DNA from: Sphingobacterium thalpophilum | GTDB taxonomy: Bacteria > Bacteroidota > Bacteroidia > Sphingobacteriales > Sphingobacteriaceae | DNA: 64,000 nucleotides | NCBI RefSeq assembly: GCF_901482695.1 | Contig: NZ_LR590484.1 | Coordinates: forward strand, 1,364,001 to 1,428,000 | Direction of reading: 5' to 3' | Shown here: positions 54,447-63,005 of the stretch, piece by piece | How positions within the stretch are numbered: position 1 is the stretch's first letter | Layout of the letters: the number at the start of each line of letters is the position of its first letter | Notes under the pieces: model-generated | What the model saw: the letters and a program-made list of their open reading frames with translations, nothing else | Told to the model about the DNA's origin: nothing | Databases searched by the model: none | Translations under genes and position numbers: made by a program

Positions 54447-56170
54447 CTAGTTTCTCACACAGCGGATCTGGAATCCTTTCTCTTTACTATCGCTACCAAA
54501 ATTGCTCGGTTTATTATAGCCACCGAACTTTACACTTGACGCTGTCGATTCGTCCGCACCGGCAATATCATTAGAGCTCCAATAGAAGGAAGTTCCGCTG
54601 TTTAAACCTGGAAAAAAGAGGTATGGCTCCGGATTTGAAGACATGACTGATAAATCAGTACCGCCATAGAACACGCCTTCAGCACCATAATATTTATATT
54701 GCCAGTCCGTTGCGGCACCAGCCTCGGCAAACAACGACTCAAAGTCAGCTTTAGAAGGAGTACGCCAAGCCTTATCCACCATTTTACATGGATCCCTGTC
54801 GACGTTATATGTCAGCATTTCCTTATAGGTTGGAGCGGTACCCACGCCCACAGGTGTTAACCAATTATAATACCACTCGCTGGCTAGCTGATTTGGTGCA
54901 GCAAAGCTATATTTCCCATTGTCCTACACCAAGTTCCCGGGCGCCCAAATATGGCCTCCTGAATTTATTCCTCCAAGAGGAGCTTTCAATGTAAATTCCA
55001 AGATGTATTTTACGCCTGGCTTCAGATCCCAGCCGCCCTTGTCCACATCTTTCGCCGCACTCCCACCGATAGATACCCCCTTCAATCGGACGATTCCATT
55101 ACTCGTTGCCGACGTCGTAATAAAAGTCGAATCCGAATTAATGACCGAACCTGATGTATTTTTCAAATGAAACGTAACTGGATTTACATCCCCTTTAAAC
55201 GAAAGGGCACCATCGGATAGAGCCACGTCGACAGCAGCATTGGAAGGCTCGATGCTCGCGCCGGCAATACTACCAACTTCGCCTATAGCGGATGCATCAA
55301 ATTTCAATGACACTTGTGTAAACAAATGTGCTAAATCGGCATTCAGAACGTTTTGACCTTCTTTCACTTCATATTCCACCTGATCCAGCATAAAGTCCTG
55401 GTCAGCTGTCAAACCTGTAAAATTCACAGCACTTAAAGTTGCTCCAGCTTCAATCCTTGGCAATGCCTTATTGGTACCCGAAGCATAAATAATAAATGTA
55501 TATTTACCCGCTTCAATCGCAAAGTCCTGTGCATCGCGTCTTGCGTAAAGGTCTTCGTCTCCTTGTAGACGCCAGCCATATCAAATATCGCGACATAATA
55601 AGTTGTCCCCTCTTTTAACGCATGCTGCTCAGCATTTGTGGAAGCAGCTGTTGCTCGATTAGCGGCTCTGATTCCCGAGTAAGACGGCGCGACCTCCTCC
55701 TTTAACGTAGCTATCAGGATATATTGATTGTCAAAAGGAATTTCAACAGTTTGCGTCGCTGCTGCATAACTACGACCTACCGAAGCAGTTTTAATAGGGT
55801 CAGTTTTAATAGGGTCAGCCTTAATGTAACTCTGTCCTATATTCAAACGCACAGTCGTCCCGGTTTCGATCATAGCCTGACCACTATCCTTGCTACAAGA
55901 CGAAAGCCACACTGTTAGTAACACGAAAGATGCTAATCTAAGATTTATTGTAAGTTTTTTCATAAAAAGATTGTTTACACCACCAATTATTACACCCCGA
56001 TTTAATTCCATTCTACATCTTGACTTTGGGTTTCCGTCTGCCATCATTGTACCTTGTACTGACCCCGCCGCAACACTGTATTCAAGCTCCACGTTTTGGG
56101 TATTGACACAAGGTGTCTCATAAGGCAAGCGGACATCCGCATTCAGTAAAATTTCTTTTTTTGTTTTCAT
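54447..56170 (-). pseudogene. Fimbrillin-family (Mfa-like) surface protein gene, frameshifted and interrupted
   Basis: One gene broken twice. From 55963 it encodes a lipoprotein signal peptide (lipobox LSSC) and a fimbrillin N-terminal domain; around 55530-55545 the frame shifts: the first frame runs on to a stop in unrelated sequence, while a second frame continues with QDFAIEAGKYTFIIYASGT and about 180 more residues. This second frame meets an in-frame TAG at 54926-54924 inside WAPGNLV-stop-DNGKYSFAAPNQ, after which the same frame continues to a C-terminal FISUMP-like block (SFYWSSNDIAG, GFQIRCVRN). Type V (FimA/Mfa-like) pili of Bacteroidia are built from such subunits. An upstream in-frame segment (56170-55964, with NVELEYSVAAGS) resembles the short peptides encoded ahead of such genes. 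Confidence 0.82.
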
Positions 56171-56299
56171 ATTTTATATTTTAAAAATGTATAAAAAGCA
56201 CCCGCATAGTGTAACAAAAACACTATTAAAAATAAATCCTAAATAACTAACAAAAAGGAAATTACAATAAAAGCCAATACAACTTTTGTCCCTTAAAAG

Positions 56300-56614
56300 T
56301 TGCACGAAGGTATAGGCGATACACCAAATAAATATACTGCCTTCTGGACCAACGACCGTCTATTAGGAACACCGTTGATCGGACTTGGTGTAAATCACTT
56401 CCTAGGGCATACAGCTACTGGACTTCTCTCAGTTTTACCGCCTGCCACCGACACAGGCTTTAGATCTTACCGATCAACAAATGCGTTGGCAATAGATTTG
56501 TTAGGCAGCATCAATGTCGTTAAATCGTCCCTGATGAACGTGCGTTGCGTGCGCAATACTGCATGGAATGGAAATGCACCAGGCTACAACCCAAATCCAG
56601 TTCTTCCGGACTAA
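56300..56614 (+). pseudogene. 3' fragment of a FISUMP-domain protein gene
   Basis: A plus-strand remnant without a proper start (it begins with a TTG after a stop-rich leader). The translation has the C-terminal pattern of Fibrobacter-type FISUMP domains: FWTNDRLLG, GFRSYRSTNALAIDLLGS and LMNVRCVRN, like the C terminus of the minus-strand fimbrillin beside it. The N-terminal part is missing. It is probably a decayed relic of a second surface protein gene. Confidence 0.6.
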
Positions 56615-56625
56615 AATGCAAATTC

Positions 56626-56643
56626 CGCTCACTTAAGTGAGCG
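56626..56643. repeat. 18-bp perfect palindrome
   Basis: CGCTCACTTAAGTGAGCG lies 12 bases after the stop codon of the FISUMP fragment. Too tight to form a standard hairpin loop; could be a dimer-binding site. Confidence 0.55.
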
Positions 56644-56652
56644 TGTAAACTA

Positions 56653-56684
56653 ACAATAGGAGCTCATTTTAGAGCTCCTATTGT
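56653..56684. terminator. Strong hairpin downstream of the FISUMP fragment
   Basis: A 13-base stem ACAATAGGAGCTC/GAGCTCCTATTGT with a 6-base loop. It lacks a T-run on the plus strand but may end transcription of the relic gene. Confidence 0.5.
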
Positions 56685-56943
56685 ATCCCATAATCGCCAT
56701 TTATTAATTCCCATTTTGTAGTTATTTTACTACACCATCCCATTTTTACACGATTTTAGTAAATTTTTACACGGTCATTTCCATTTAGATTTTTTACTTT
56801 TGGGCCATCGAGTCATTTTTTTTGCGTTTGGCTTGATAATATTAATGGATAGAATGGGACGAAGGCGTTTGTCCCATTCCTTTTTGTCACGATCAGCAAA
56901 TACACTCCACTTAGCTGACAGACAACATATTATAACAAAAAAA

Positions 56944-57555
56944 ATGGGAAAAGTTACAAACAATGAATTAGCAACACTGATATCATCAAGGCTGACCACC
57001 CTCATGAACCTGACTGGGCTCTCTCTTGACGGCCTCGCGCAATTTACGGGGCTCAATCCCGGACCACTGCGCAGTCATTATAACAAAACGCTTACTATTT
57101 CTGTCGAACATGTAGCTAAAATATGCCAGCCATTCTCCATTTCATTGTCTGATTTTTTTAATCCGGAATATACACTAAGTAACAATATTGCCAAAGCGCC
57201 CAACCTGTCTCGGTTCAAAAACGAGGTGATGCTGGTGCGGCAAAATTTATTACTGAAAAACACCATCGAGCCCATCGACAAATCCGGTCTTAGCGACCTA
57301 AAACAACAACGGGAATTTGTCCGCTATATGGTTATTGCGTCAGACTATTTCTTCGAACCGAAAACGCTGGAACAGATGACTGTAGATTTCCGTAAGGATC
57401 ACAACATGAATTTTAGCAGCGAAAGGCTATACAGTTTACTCCGAAAATACGTGGGCAACGAAACTCTTCACCGTAAGGCCTTACCCCGCGCTGAATGTGA
57501 TCGCCCTATTAGCCGTAGACCTTTTTTATATTTTCGGACAAATAAAAATAAGTAA
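56944..57555 (+). CDS. XRE-like DNA-binding protein
   Basis: A 203-residue cytoplasmic protein whose N-terminal 65 residues look like an XRE-type HTH (LSLDGLAQFTGLNPGPLRSHYNKTLTISVEHVAKICQPFSISLSDFFNP). The C-terminal part is charged and helical, unrecognised. Start at 56944 (MGKVTN) is preferred over an in-frame Met at 56800. Followed after 160 bases by the phytochrome-like kinase on the same strand, so regulation of that region is possible. Confidence 0.7.
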   Translation: MGKVTNNELATLISSRLTTLMNLTGLSLDGLAQFTGLNPGPLRSHYNKTLTISVEHVAKICQPFSISLSDFFNPEYTLSNNIAKAPNLSRFKNEVMLVRQNLLLKNTIEPIDKSGLSDLKQQREFVRYMVIASDYFFEPKTLEQMTVDFRKDHNMNFSSERLYSLLRKYVGNETLHRKALPRAECDRPISRRPFLYFRTNKNK

Positions 57556-57719
57556 TCATTACCGACCAGTTTCGGATAGAAAGAAAATTCTCTTTCTAAA
57601 CCCTTCAACACACCCTCCAGATAACCAGTTCCAATAACAGTGAACATTCAAAAACATCGCAATGTATGACTTGCTAATCCGAAAGAAAAGCATTAACTTA
57701 CTATGTATTTATTTTCATT

Positions 57720-59846
57720 ATGGCTCAAGTCGAAAAGATGAATTCAGTCAATTATTTGCCCATACAAACCAGCGGAAGGTTCCTCATCATGGCACCTGAT
57801 AAAACGATCGTTGGCCTAAGTGAAAACATGCTGACTTCAGGCTCAGATATCCAGAGCTTGCTGGGGATTCACTTACCTACTTTTTTAGAAAGTCTCTTCG
57901 ATTTACCATCGGAGCTATCGACCATTCTGAATGATATCTCCCAAATACCAACCACTGGAACAACATTTGTTGTTAAAGACAATGACTCTGCTTACTACTT
58001 GCACCTCTGTGCACACAAAGGGCATTTTTTTATCCGTATAGAAGAAAAAATAGAAGAAGTCATATTCTCCAAACAAATAAATGCGTTCCATTTTTCTGCC
58101 TATGATAATGCGGGAGCTATGTGGCACACATTAATAAATGCGGTACAGCATATATCAGCATTTGATGTGATTACGGTCGCTCAGATTTTTGAAGATCGTA
58201 CCAGCAAAATATTATATTCGACCTGTACTGAATCATCTTTTGCCGGAAAACTTTTCTCGAAAACCTTTATATCCGACGCCCTTTATACTTTCTTTTCTGG
58301 AAATGAATCCGTATATATTCCCGACATGGAAGATCGTGAGCAAAAATTGTGCACACGGCTGTCGCTATCACATATTCCCATAGAATATTCTCCCTTACCA
58401 CAAAAACCCAAGTTTAGCAAACTGATTGGCGCCAGTTCGACACTAGCAATACCCATTGTCATCAACAATATCTTATGGGGAATCGTGATCGGCATAAACC
58501 GACAACCCAAAAAAATTGACTATCAGAAACGTGTACTATGCCAACTGCTGGTCCAAAATGCCGCCATACGTCAAAAACAACTGCTAAACCAAAAAGGAGA
58601 AAGCTTTTATGCAATTATAAAAGAGACAAAAAATCAGCTGGATGAACAGCTTACCTCTGGCCGTTCACTAAATTATTGTTTATTACAACATCTAGACAGT
58701 ATTGCAAGCTTAGCACACGCCGACGGAGTAGCCATTTATCATCATGGCGTGATTACCAAACAGGGTAGTGTACCTTCCAATAAACAAATCAGCAAAATGG
58801 TCGATATCATCAGACAGACCGGTAAAAATCTGTTCAAAGACAATAACTTCAGGCTTAAACGCAAACAGTTATTTGACGAACCGCTACGTATTGCGGGAGT
58901 AGCCGCATTGCGTGTAGCAGATGAAAGAGACCACTGGATTATATGGTTTAGAAACGAAAGTAAATTTACGATTTTGGAACTCGAAGAATCCAAAGCGATA
59001 AAAGATGATGAGAGTAAACAGGAATTTATTCTCACCGAAACCGAAATACTGGACACCGCGATCTTTTGGAACGATGAGGACATCTCATTCATGAAAAGTT
59101 TAGATAGAATGATCGGTAAAGCAGTATTTTTAAGAACAAAAGAAGAAGCTAAGACCCGTGAAATCCTTATCAGTACCAATAATGAGCTTCAGATGATTAC
59201 ACATACATTATCCCATGATTTAAAAAATCCGCTTTCTTCAGCGAAATTGAGCGTTGCTTTTTTCCAGCGCCAAGCCGAATTATCCCAGATGCATCAACGA
59301 TGGTTATCAAATCTAGAGGAGAGTGTAAATAATATGGAGGAAATCATCAACAAAACGGTGGAATTTATGCGCTCCAAAAGTTTTTCCTTTGTTAAAGAGC
59401 AAATTGCTATACACCTTCTTATCCAGCCGATTTTTGAAGAGTGCAAAATAAAATACGACAATCCTACATGTCTACTTTCAACCGCGGATTTGCGTCCTGT
59501 CTACGGAGAGAAGGGCACGTTAACCCAGATTTTTTCCGCCATTATCGGGAATGCCGTACAATACTCAGCTCATTCTCAGGATCCTGAAGTAGAAATTAAC
59601 AGCATAGTAAATGCACAGGGAATTGTCTATACCATTAGTGATAATGGTATTGGTATCCCTGAAGAGGAACTATTCAAAGTTAAATCAGCTTTCTACAGAG
59701 CACAAAATACGCCGCCTACCACTAGCGGATCTGGCATCGGTCTGACGTTGGCCAGCCGGCTAATGCAGATGCTCGGCGGAGATCTGCGCCTCGAAAGCAA
59801 ACTTGGAAAAGGTACTACGGTCAGACTGCGTTTTCCAAATGAATAA
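57720..59846 (+). CDS. Phytochrome-like sensor histidine kinase without chromophore motifs
   Basis: A 708-residue cytoplasmic kinase with the phytochrome domain order: PAS-2 (about residues 10-105), GAF (about 130-290), PHY-like (about 300-470), HisKA (His in TLSHDLKNPLSS, about 497) and HATPase (IFSAIIGNAVQYS, SDNGIGIPEE, GSGIGLTLASRL). The IQPHG box is IQTSG, no Cys lies in the N-terminal 90 residues, and the GAF DIP motif is absent. The GAF strand LAIPIVINNILWGIVIG and the PHY strand WIIWFRNESKFTIL are recognisable. It therefore probably does not bind a bilin in the normal way. An orphan kinase: no response regulator is adjacent. Confidence 0.8.
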   Translation: MAQVEKMNSVNYLPIQTSGRFLIMAPDKTIVGLSENMLTSGSDIQSLLGIHLPTFLESLFDLPSELSTILNDISQIPTTGTTFVVKDNDSAYYLHLCAHKGHFFIRIEEKIEEVIFSKQINAFHFSAYDNAGAMWHTLINAVQHISAFDVITVAQIFEDRTSKILYSTCTESSFAGKLFSKTFISDALYTFFSGNESVYIPDMEDREQKLCTRLSLSHIPIEYSPLPQKPKFSKLIGASSTLAIPIVINNILWGIVIGINRQPKKIDYQKRVLCQLLVQNAAIRQKQLLNQKGESFYAIIKETKNQLDEQLTSGRSLNYCLLQHLDSIASLAHADGVAIYHHGVITKQGSVPSNKQISKMVDIIRQTGKNLFKDNNFRLKRKQLFDEPLRIAGVAALRVADERDHWIIWFRNESKFTILELEESKAIKDDESKQEFILTETEILDTAIFWNDEDISFMKSLDRMIGKAVFLRTKEEAKTREILISTNNELQMITHTLSHDLKNPLSSAKLSVAFFQRQAELSQMHQRWLSNLEESVNNMEEIINKTVEFMRSKSFSFVKEQIAIHLLIQPIFEECKIKYDNPTCLLSTADLRPVYGEKGTLTQIFSAIIGNAVQYSAHSQDPEVEINSIVNAQGIVYTISDNGIGIPEEELFKVKSAFYRAQNTPPTTSGSGIGLTLASRLMQMLGGDLRLESKLGKGTTVRLRFPNE

Positions 59847-59882
59847 TACCGGTAACGTCTTGGCGCAAACCCGGGTATTAAC

Positions 59883-59922
59883 AAAACGCAGCCGTATTAA
59901 TGCGGAGATGGCCGCGTTTTTT
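59883..59922 (+). terminator. Terminator of the phytochrome-like kinase gene
   Basis: AAAACGC-A-GCC pairs with GGC-C-GCGTTTT, followed by a run of Ts. It can also serve the convergent truncated regulator. Confidence 0.75.
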
Positions 59923-59928
59923 ATTTGA

Positions 59929-60507
59929 TTAAATATTAACTTTTATCTTTTCACGCATCCAGCTGTTAAAATCTTCGTCCGAAGGGATGTTAAACTTCTT
60001 ACGCAATCTGTTTTTCCGTACCTGCACTGCACGTATGGTCACAAAAGTATATTCGGCAATGTTTTTGGTCGAGAAATTGAGGTAGGCCATGGCGCAGAAC
60101 TCCAGTTCTGTACTTCTGATCTTTGGATCCATATCCTTCAGGGCCTCTATAAACTCAGGATATAACTCACTGAACAAGATCAAGAACTCAGGGTTATTAC
60201 TCTTAGCGAGCGCCAGCAAATTATTGAACTTATTTTCTTCTACTTGTTCAGAAAGTTCCTTATTGTTTATCGATAGCATCTTATTCACATTCTCCCGTTC
60301 AGATAATGCATCTTCATGTTTTCCCTGGAGCCGACGTTTGCGATTCGCATTCCAGATAAAATAAATGCCCGTCAACAGTAGTCCGCCACCAACAAAACTC
60401 AGTATCAAAGTATATCGTCCTGCGTTACTTTCATCTTCTCTCTCCCTGGATTTAAGAATGTGACTAAGTACCAGATTTGTAATCTGCTGTTTTTTATGTC
60501 GAGTGAA
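59929..60507 (-). pseudogene. 5'-truncated TPR/HTH membrane regulator
   Basis: The open frame runs from an upstream stop at 60508-60510 with no ATG start. The readable part has a transmembrane helix (LILSFVGGGLLLTGIYFIW), a coiled-coil and a C-terminal HTH (NIAEYTFVTIRAVQVRKNRLRKKFNIP). Intact members of this family begin with several hundred residues of TPR repeats, which are missing here. The remaining 190 residues would be the C-terminal third. Confidence 0.6.
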
Positions 60508-61056
60508 TCAGACAGGTGGTTGTACTTGCAATACAATACACACCTACATTCATACCCATCGAATCCTGAGGGCAACTAGCAAAATATTGTTTCAATTATC
60601 ACGATACTCTTCCCGAAACGGTTCCATAATTTGACTATCCGCGGGGAGGATCATATGTCCCTTATTGTGTAATTTTCTTCTTATGTTTCACCATTCACGC
60701 TGACAAAGGAGTTGTCCGTCATGATTTATTATCTCCGATACAAAGATTGTCAATCGCTTCAAAAACCAAAAAAAAATGGCTTTCACATCCGTATCACACT
60801 TTTTGGCATCCTATCCCTTTCCCCTTTACGCAATTGTTAAGGTCATCATCGGAGAGCATAGCCTATTTTTTGCATAGCCTATTTTTCGTTTTTCTACGCC
60901 CAGACAGTTATACTAGAGCATCTGGCCACACTTTGTCAACCCCTGAACACTGATATCACGTATTGGGATAACCTCAGAAAATGTGCGACATTGTTAATTG
61001 CATCTCGCTGGAAAGCTGTCCAAGAGATACTCCATTATATACTCTTGAGAGTCAAT
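60508..61056. other. Gene-free degraded stretch
   Basis: No supported gene. It probably contains decayed remains of the N-terminal part of the truncated regulator. It includes a tandem repeat (60856-60886). Confidence 0.5.
60856..60886. repeat. Tandem direct repeat, 15 of 16 bases
   Basis: GCATAGCCTATTTTT occurs at 60856-60870 and 60872-60886, a period of 16 bases. No function evident. Confidence 0.7.
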
Positions 61057-61929
61057 TTAATGCTCCTCAGATTGCCGATGCATACGGGGAATATGCCCGG
61101 TTTTCTTTTTGACAAAGTTTCTGAAATTCGACTCGTCCTTAAACCCCATTTCATAAGCAATCTGTGCAATGGACAGATTACTATGTCGGATCAGACGTAC
61201 AGCCTCTTTACCCACAATGTCCGATATGATGGTTTTTGCAGATTTTCCTGTATACGCCGTACACAAATCACTCAGTCTGCGCGGTGTAACATGCAATTTA
61301 TCCGCATAAAACTGTACGTTAGTGTGTTTCCGATAGTATTTATGGACCAGTACGCTGAAGGTATTGACAAGTGATTGGTTGGCAGACTTGCTGAGCTTTT
61401 CAGTGATACCATTAAGCGAAAGCTTATAATAGCCTTCCAATAAGAGGGACTCAATACAGTGATGTACCACTAGGTCCAATATCTCGGTACCCTGTTCCAT
61501 GGCAGCATATATACGATCCACAATATGCACATTAAATAGCTCCTCGTTGCGAAGTTCATCATTGACCTTAACCGCCGGTTCGTCTGCAAAGAATAAAGCC
61601 GAGTTGAGCATTCTCGTATCCGAGCTAGAGCGCTCATAAAATTTCTGAGTAAACGAGATGAGGTAACCTCGGGTCTGGGTATCCTTGGGTAGATGTATTG
61701 TTTTTCCGGGCGAAATGAAGAGCAGCTGTCCAGTCTGGAGATCCATATATTCGGCTCCCACCTGAATGACAGTTGGACCGAATGTTTTGATAATATAAAA
61801 ACGGTCCGAACCGCCGTCACCGTCTATTACCTGAACGTACTTTGCCAACTTGTATAATCCGAAGCCGCTAAGCCTCTTACTTAAATCTGCAGGAATGACC
61901 ATCTTCAGCTCTGATTTATTCTTTGCCAT
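61057..61929 (-). CDS. AraC-family transcriptional regulator
   Basis: An N-terminal sensing domain and C-terminal AraC HTH (VQFYADKLHVTPRRLSDL; NLSIAQIAYEMGFKDESNFRNFVKKKTGHIPRM). The start at 61929 (MAKNKS) is preferred; an in-frame Met at 62001 adds non-conserved residues. No clear target gene next to it; the intergenic side toward the 62185 gene is 255 bases. Confidence 0.88.
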   Translation of the reverse strand: MAKNKSELKMVIPADLSKRLSGFGLYKLAKYVQVIDGDGGSDRFYIIKTFGPTVIQVGAEYMDLQTGQLLFISPGKTIHLPKDTQTRGYLISFTQKFYERSSSDTRMLNSALFFADEPAVKVNDELRNEELFNVHIVDRIYAAMEQGTEILDLVVHHCIESLLLEGYYKLSLNGITEKLSKSANQSLVNTFSVLVHKYYRKHTNVQFYADKLHVTPRRLSDLCTAYTGKSAKTIISDIVGKEAVRLIRHSNLSIAQIAYEMGFKDESNFRNFVKKKTGHIPRMHRQSEEH

Positions 61930-62136
61930 TTTTGATTTTGCTCCATGACAAAGATTAGCATTTCGATAAACAATATCATAAAAATAACCTTTCACATCCA
62001 TATCACATCAACAAAAAAAGCTGACAATCAACACACTATATTTCTTAACGACGGGGTGGTCAAAAAGGTATTGGACCAATCAAAAATTTTGATCTTCAGT
62101 ATAGTCCATCCTATTCCTTACACTTGAAATACCTAT

Positions 62137-62171
62137 ACTCGGCAAGTCTTTGGGCTTTTGCCGAGTTCTTT
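62137..62171. terminator. Hairpin terminator downstream of the 62185-62973 gene
   Basis: ACTCGGCAA/TTGCCGAGT, a 9-base stem with a 12-base loop, followed on the plus strand by TCTTTT. On the minus strand it lies 15 bases past the stop codon of the outer-membrane protein gene and would end its transcript, although the T-rich side faces the plus direction. Confidence 0.55.
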
Positions 62172-62184
62172 TGGCCAGTATTCA

Positions 62185-62973
62185 TCACAATTGGTAGATC
62201 AGCCGGAAAAAAGAACTGACACTATCCTCCCTGTCCCCAACCGGAAGACCTACCGCCATACCAATAGCCAGCTTATCATTCAGCCCCAGCTTAACCTGAG
62301 GATGCAGTGTGGTTTCCAACCTACCATTAGCAACCACCTGATTGATTTCCAAACCAATAAAGTGATCCGACTGAGGCAGTGTATAATGAAAAGAAGTATT
62401 GATCTGCCAGTTCAGTTCCGCCTTCCGCGTTTTATACCGGTATGCCAGCTCCGGCCCTGTATAAATCAAGGTATGCCAATTGCTATGCCAGCTTTTGGCT
62501 GCAATAAAAAAGGGATTAAAGGCTGTTCCGCCTTCCACGAAGTTAAAAATCTGCGTGTATCCAACCGCCAGAGTCGTGGCATGTGGCTTAGAAACATAAA
62601 AAGAGTATTGAGAAGATAAACGCAACCGTTCGAGTGCATTGCTCGAACCGGAACCTGCCACCTTACTTTTTGAATAGGCAAAATCCGTCTCTACTTCAAG
62701 GCCCAGACGGTTGACCGGCGCAAATTCATATTCCATCAAATAGCCATATTCATCGGCGTCTTTCATCTTTTTGATATCTGCCCCTACATTAATTTCCTTT
62801 TCTCCTTTTCGGGCGCCCAAATCGCGCACCAGATCATTGTATAACGGTTCGGCGTGATGTACCTTATCGGGTTTAGCAGGACTTTGCTGTGCATAGACAG
62901 GATCTGAAGCGCTCAGCAGGCCAATTGAAATCAGCGTCGCCACCAGCTTTGCTGTATGTTTGATGTCTTTCAT
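62185..62973 (-). CDS. Outer-membrane beta-barrel protein of unknown function
   Basis: A 262-residue exported protein with signal peptide ending in VYAQ. Conserved HAEPLYNDLVRDLGARKGEKEINVG segment near residue 40, followed by alternating strands (EYEFAPVNRLGLEVETDFAY, LAIGMAVGLPVG) ending in FFRLIYQL, like a 10- to 12-strand barrel. Relatives in Bacteroidota are named only by default annotations. Role unknown. Confidence 0.7.
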   Translation of the reverse strand: MKDIKHTAKLVATLISIGLLSASDPVYAQQSPAKPDKVHHAEPLYNDLVRDLGARKGEKEINVGADIKKMKDADEYGYLMEYEFAPVNRLGLEVETDFAYSKSKVAGSGSSNALERLRLSSQYSFYVSKPHATTLAVGYTQIFNFVEGGTAFNPFFIAAKSWHSNWHTLIYTGPELAYRYKTRKAELNWQINTSFHYTLPQSDHFIGLEINQVVANGRLETTLHPQVKLGLNDKLAIGMAVGLPVGDREDSVSSFFRLIYQL

Positions 62974-63005
62974 ACAGCAAAAATTCCATCAGATTATGGA
63001 AACAT

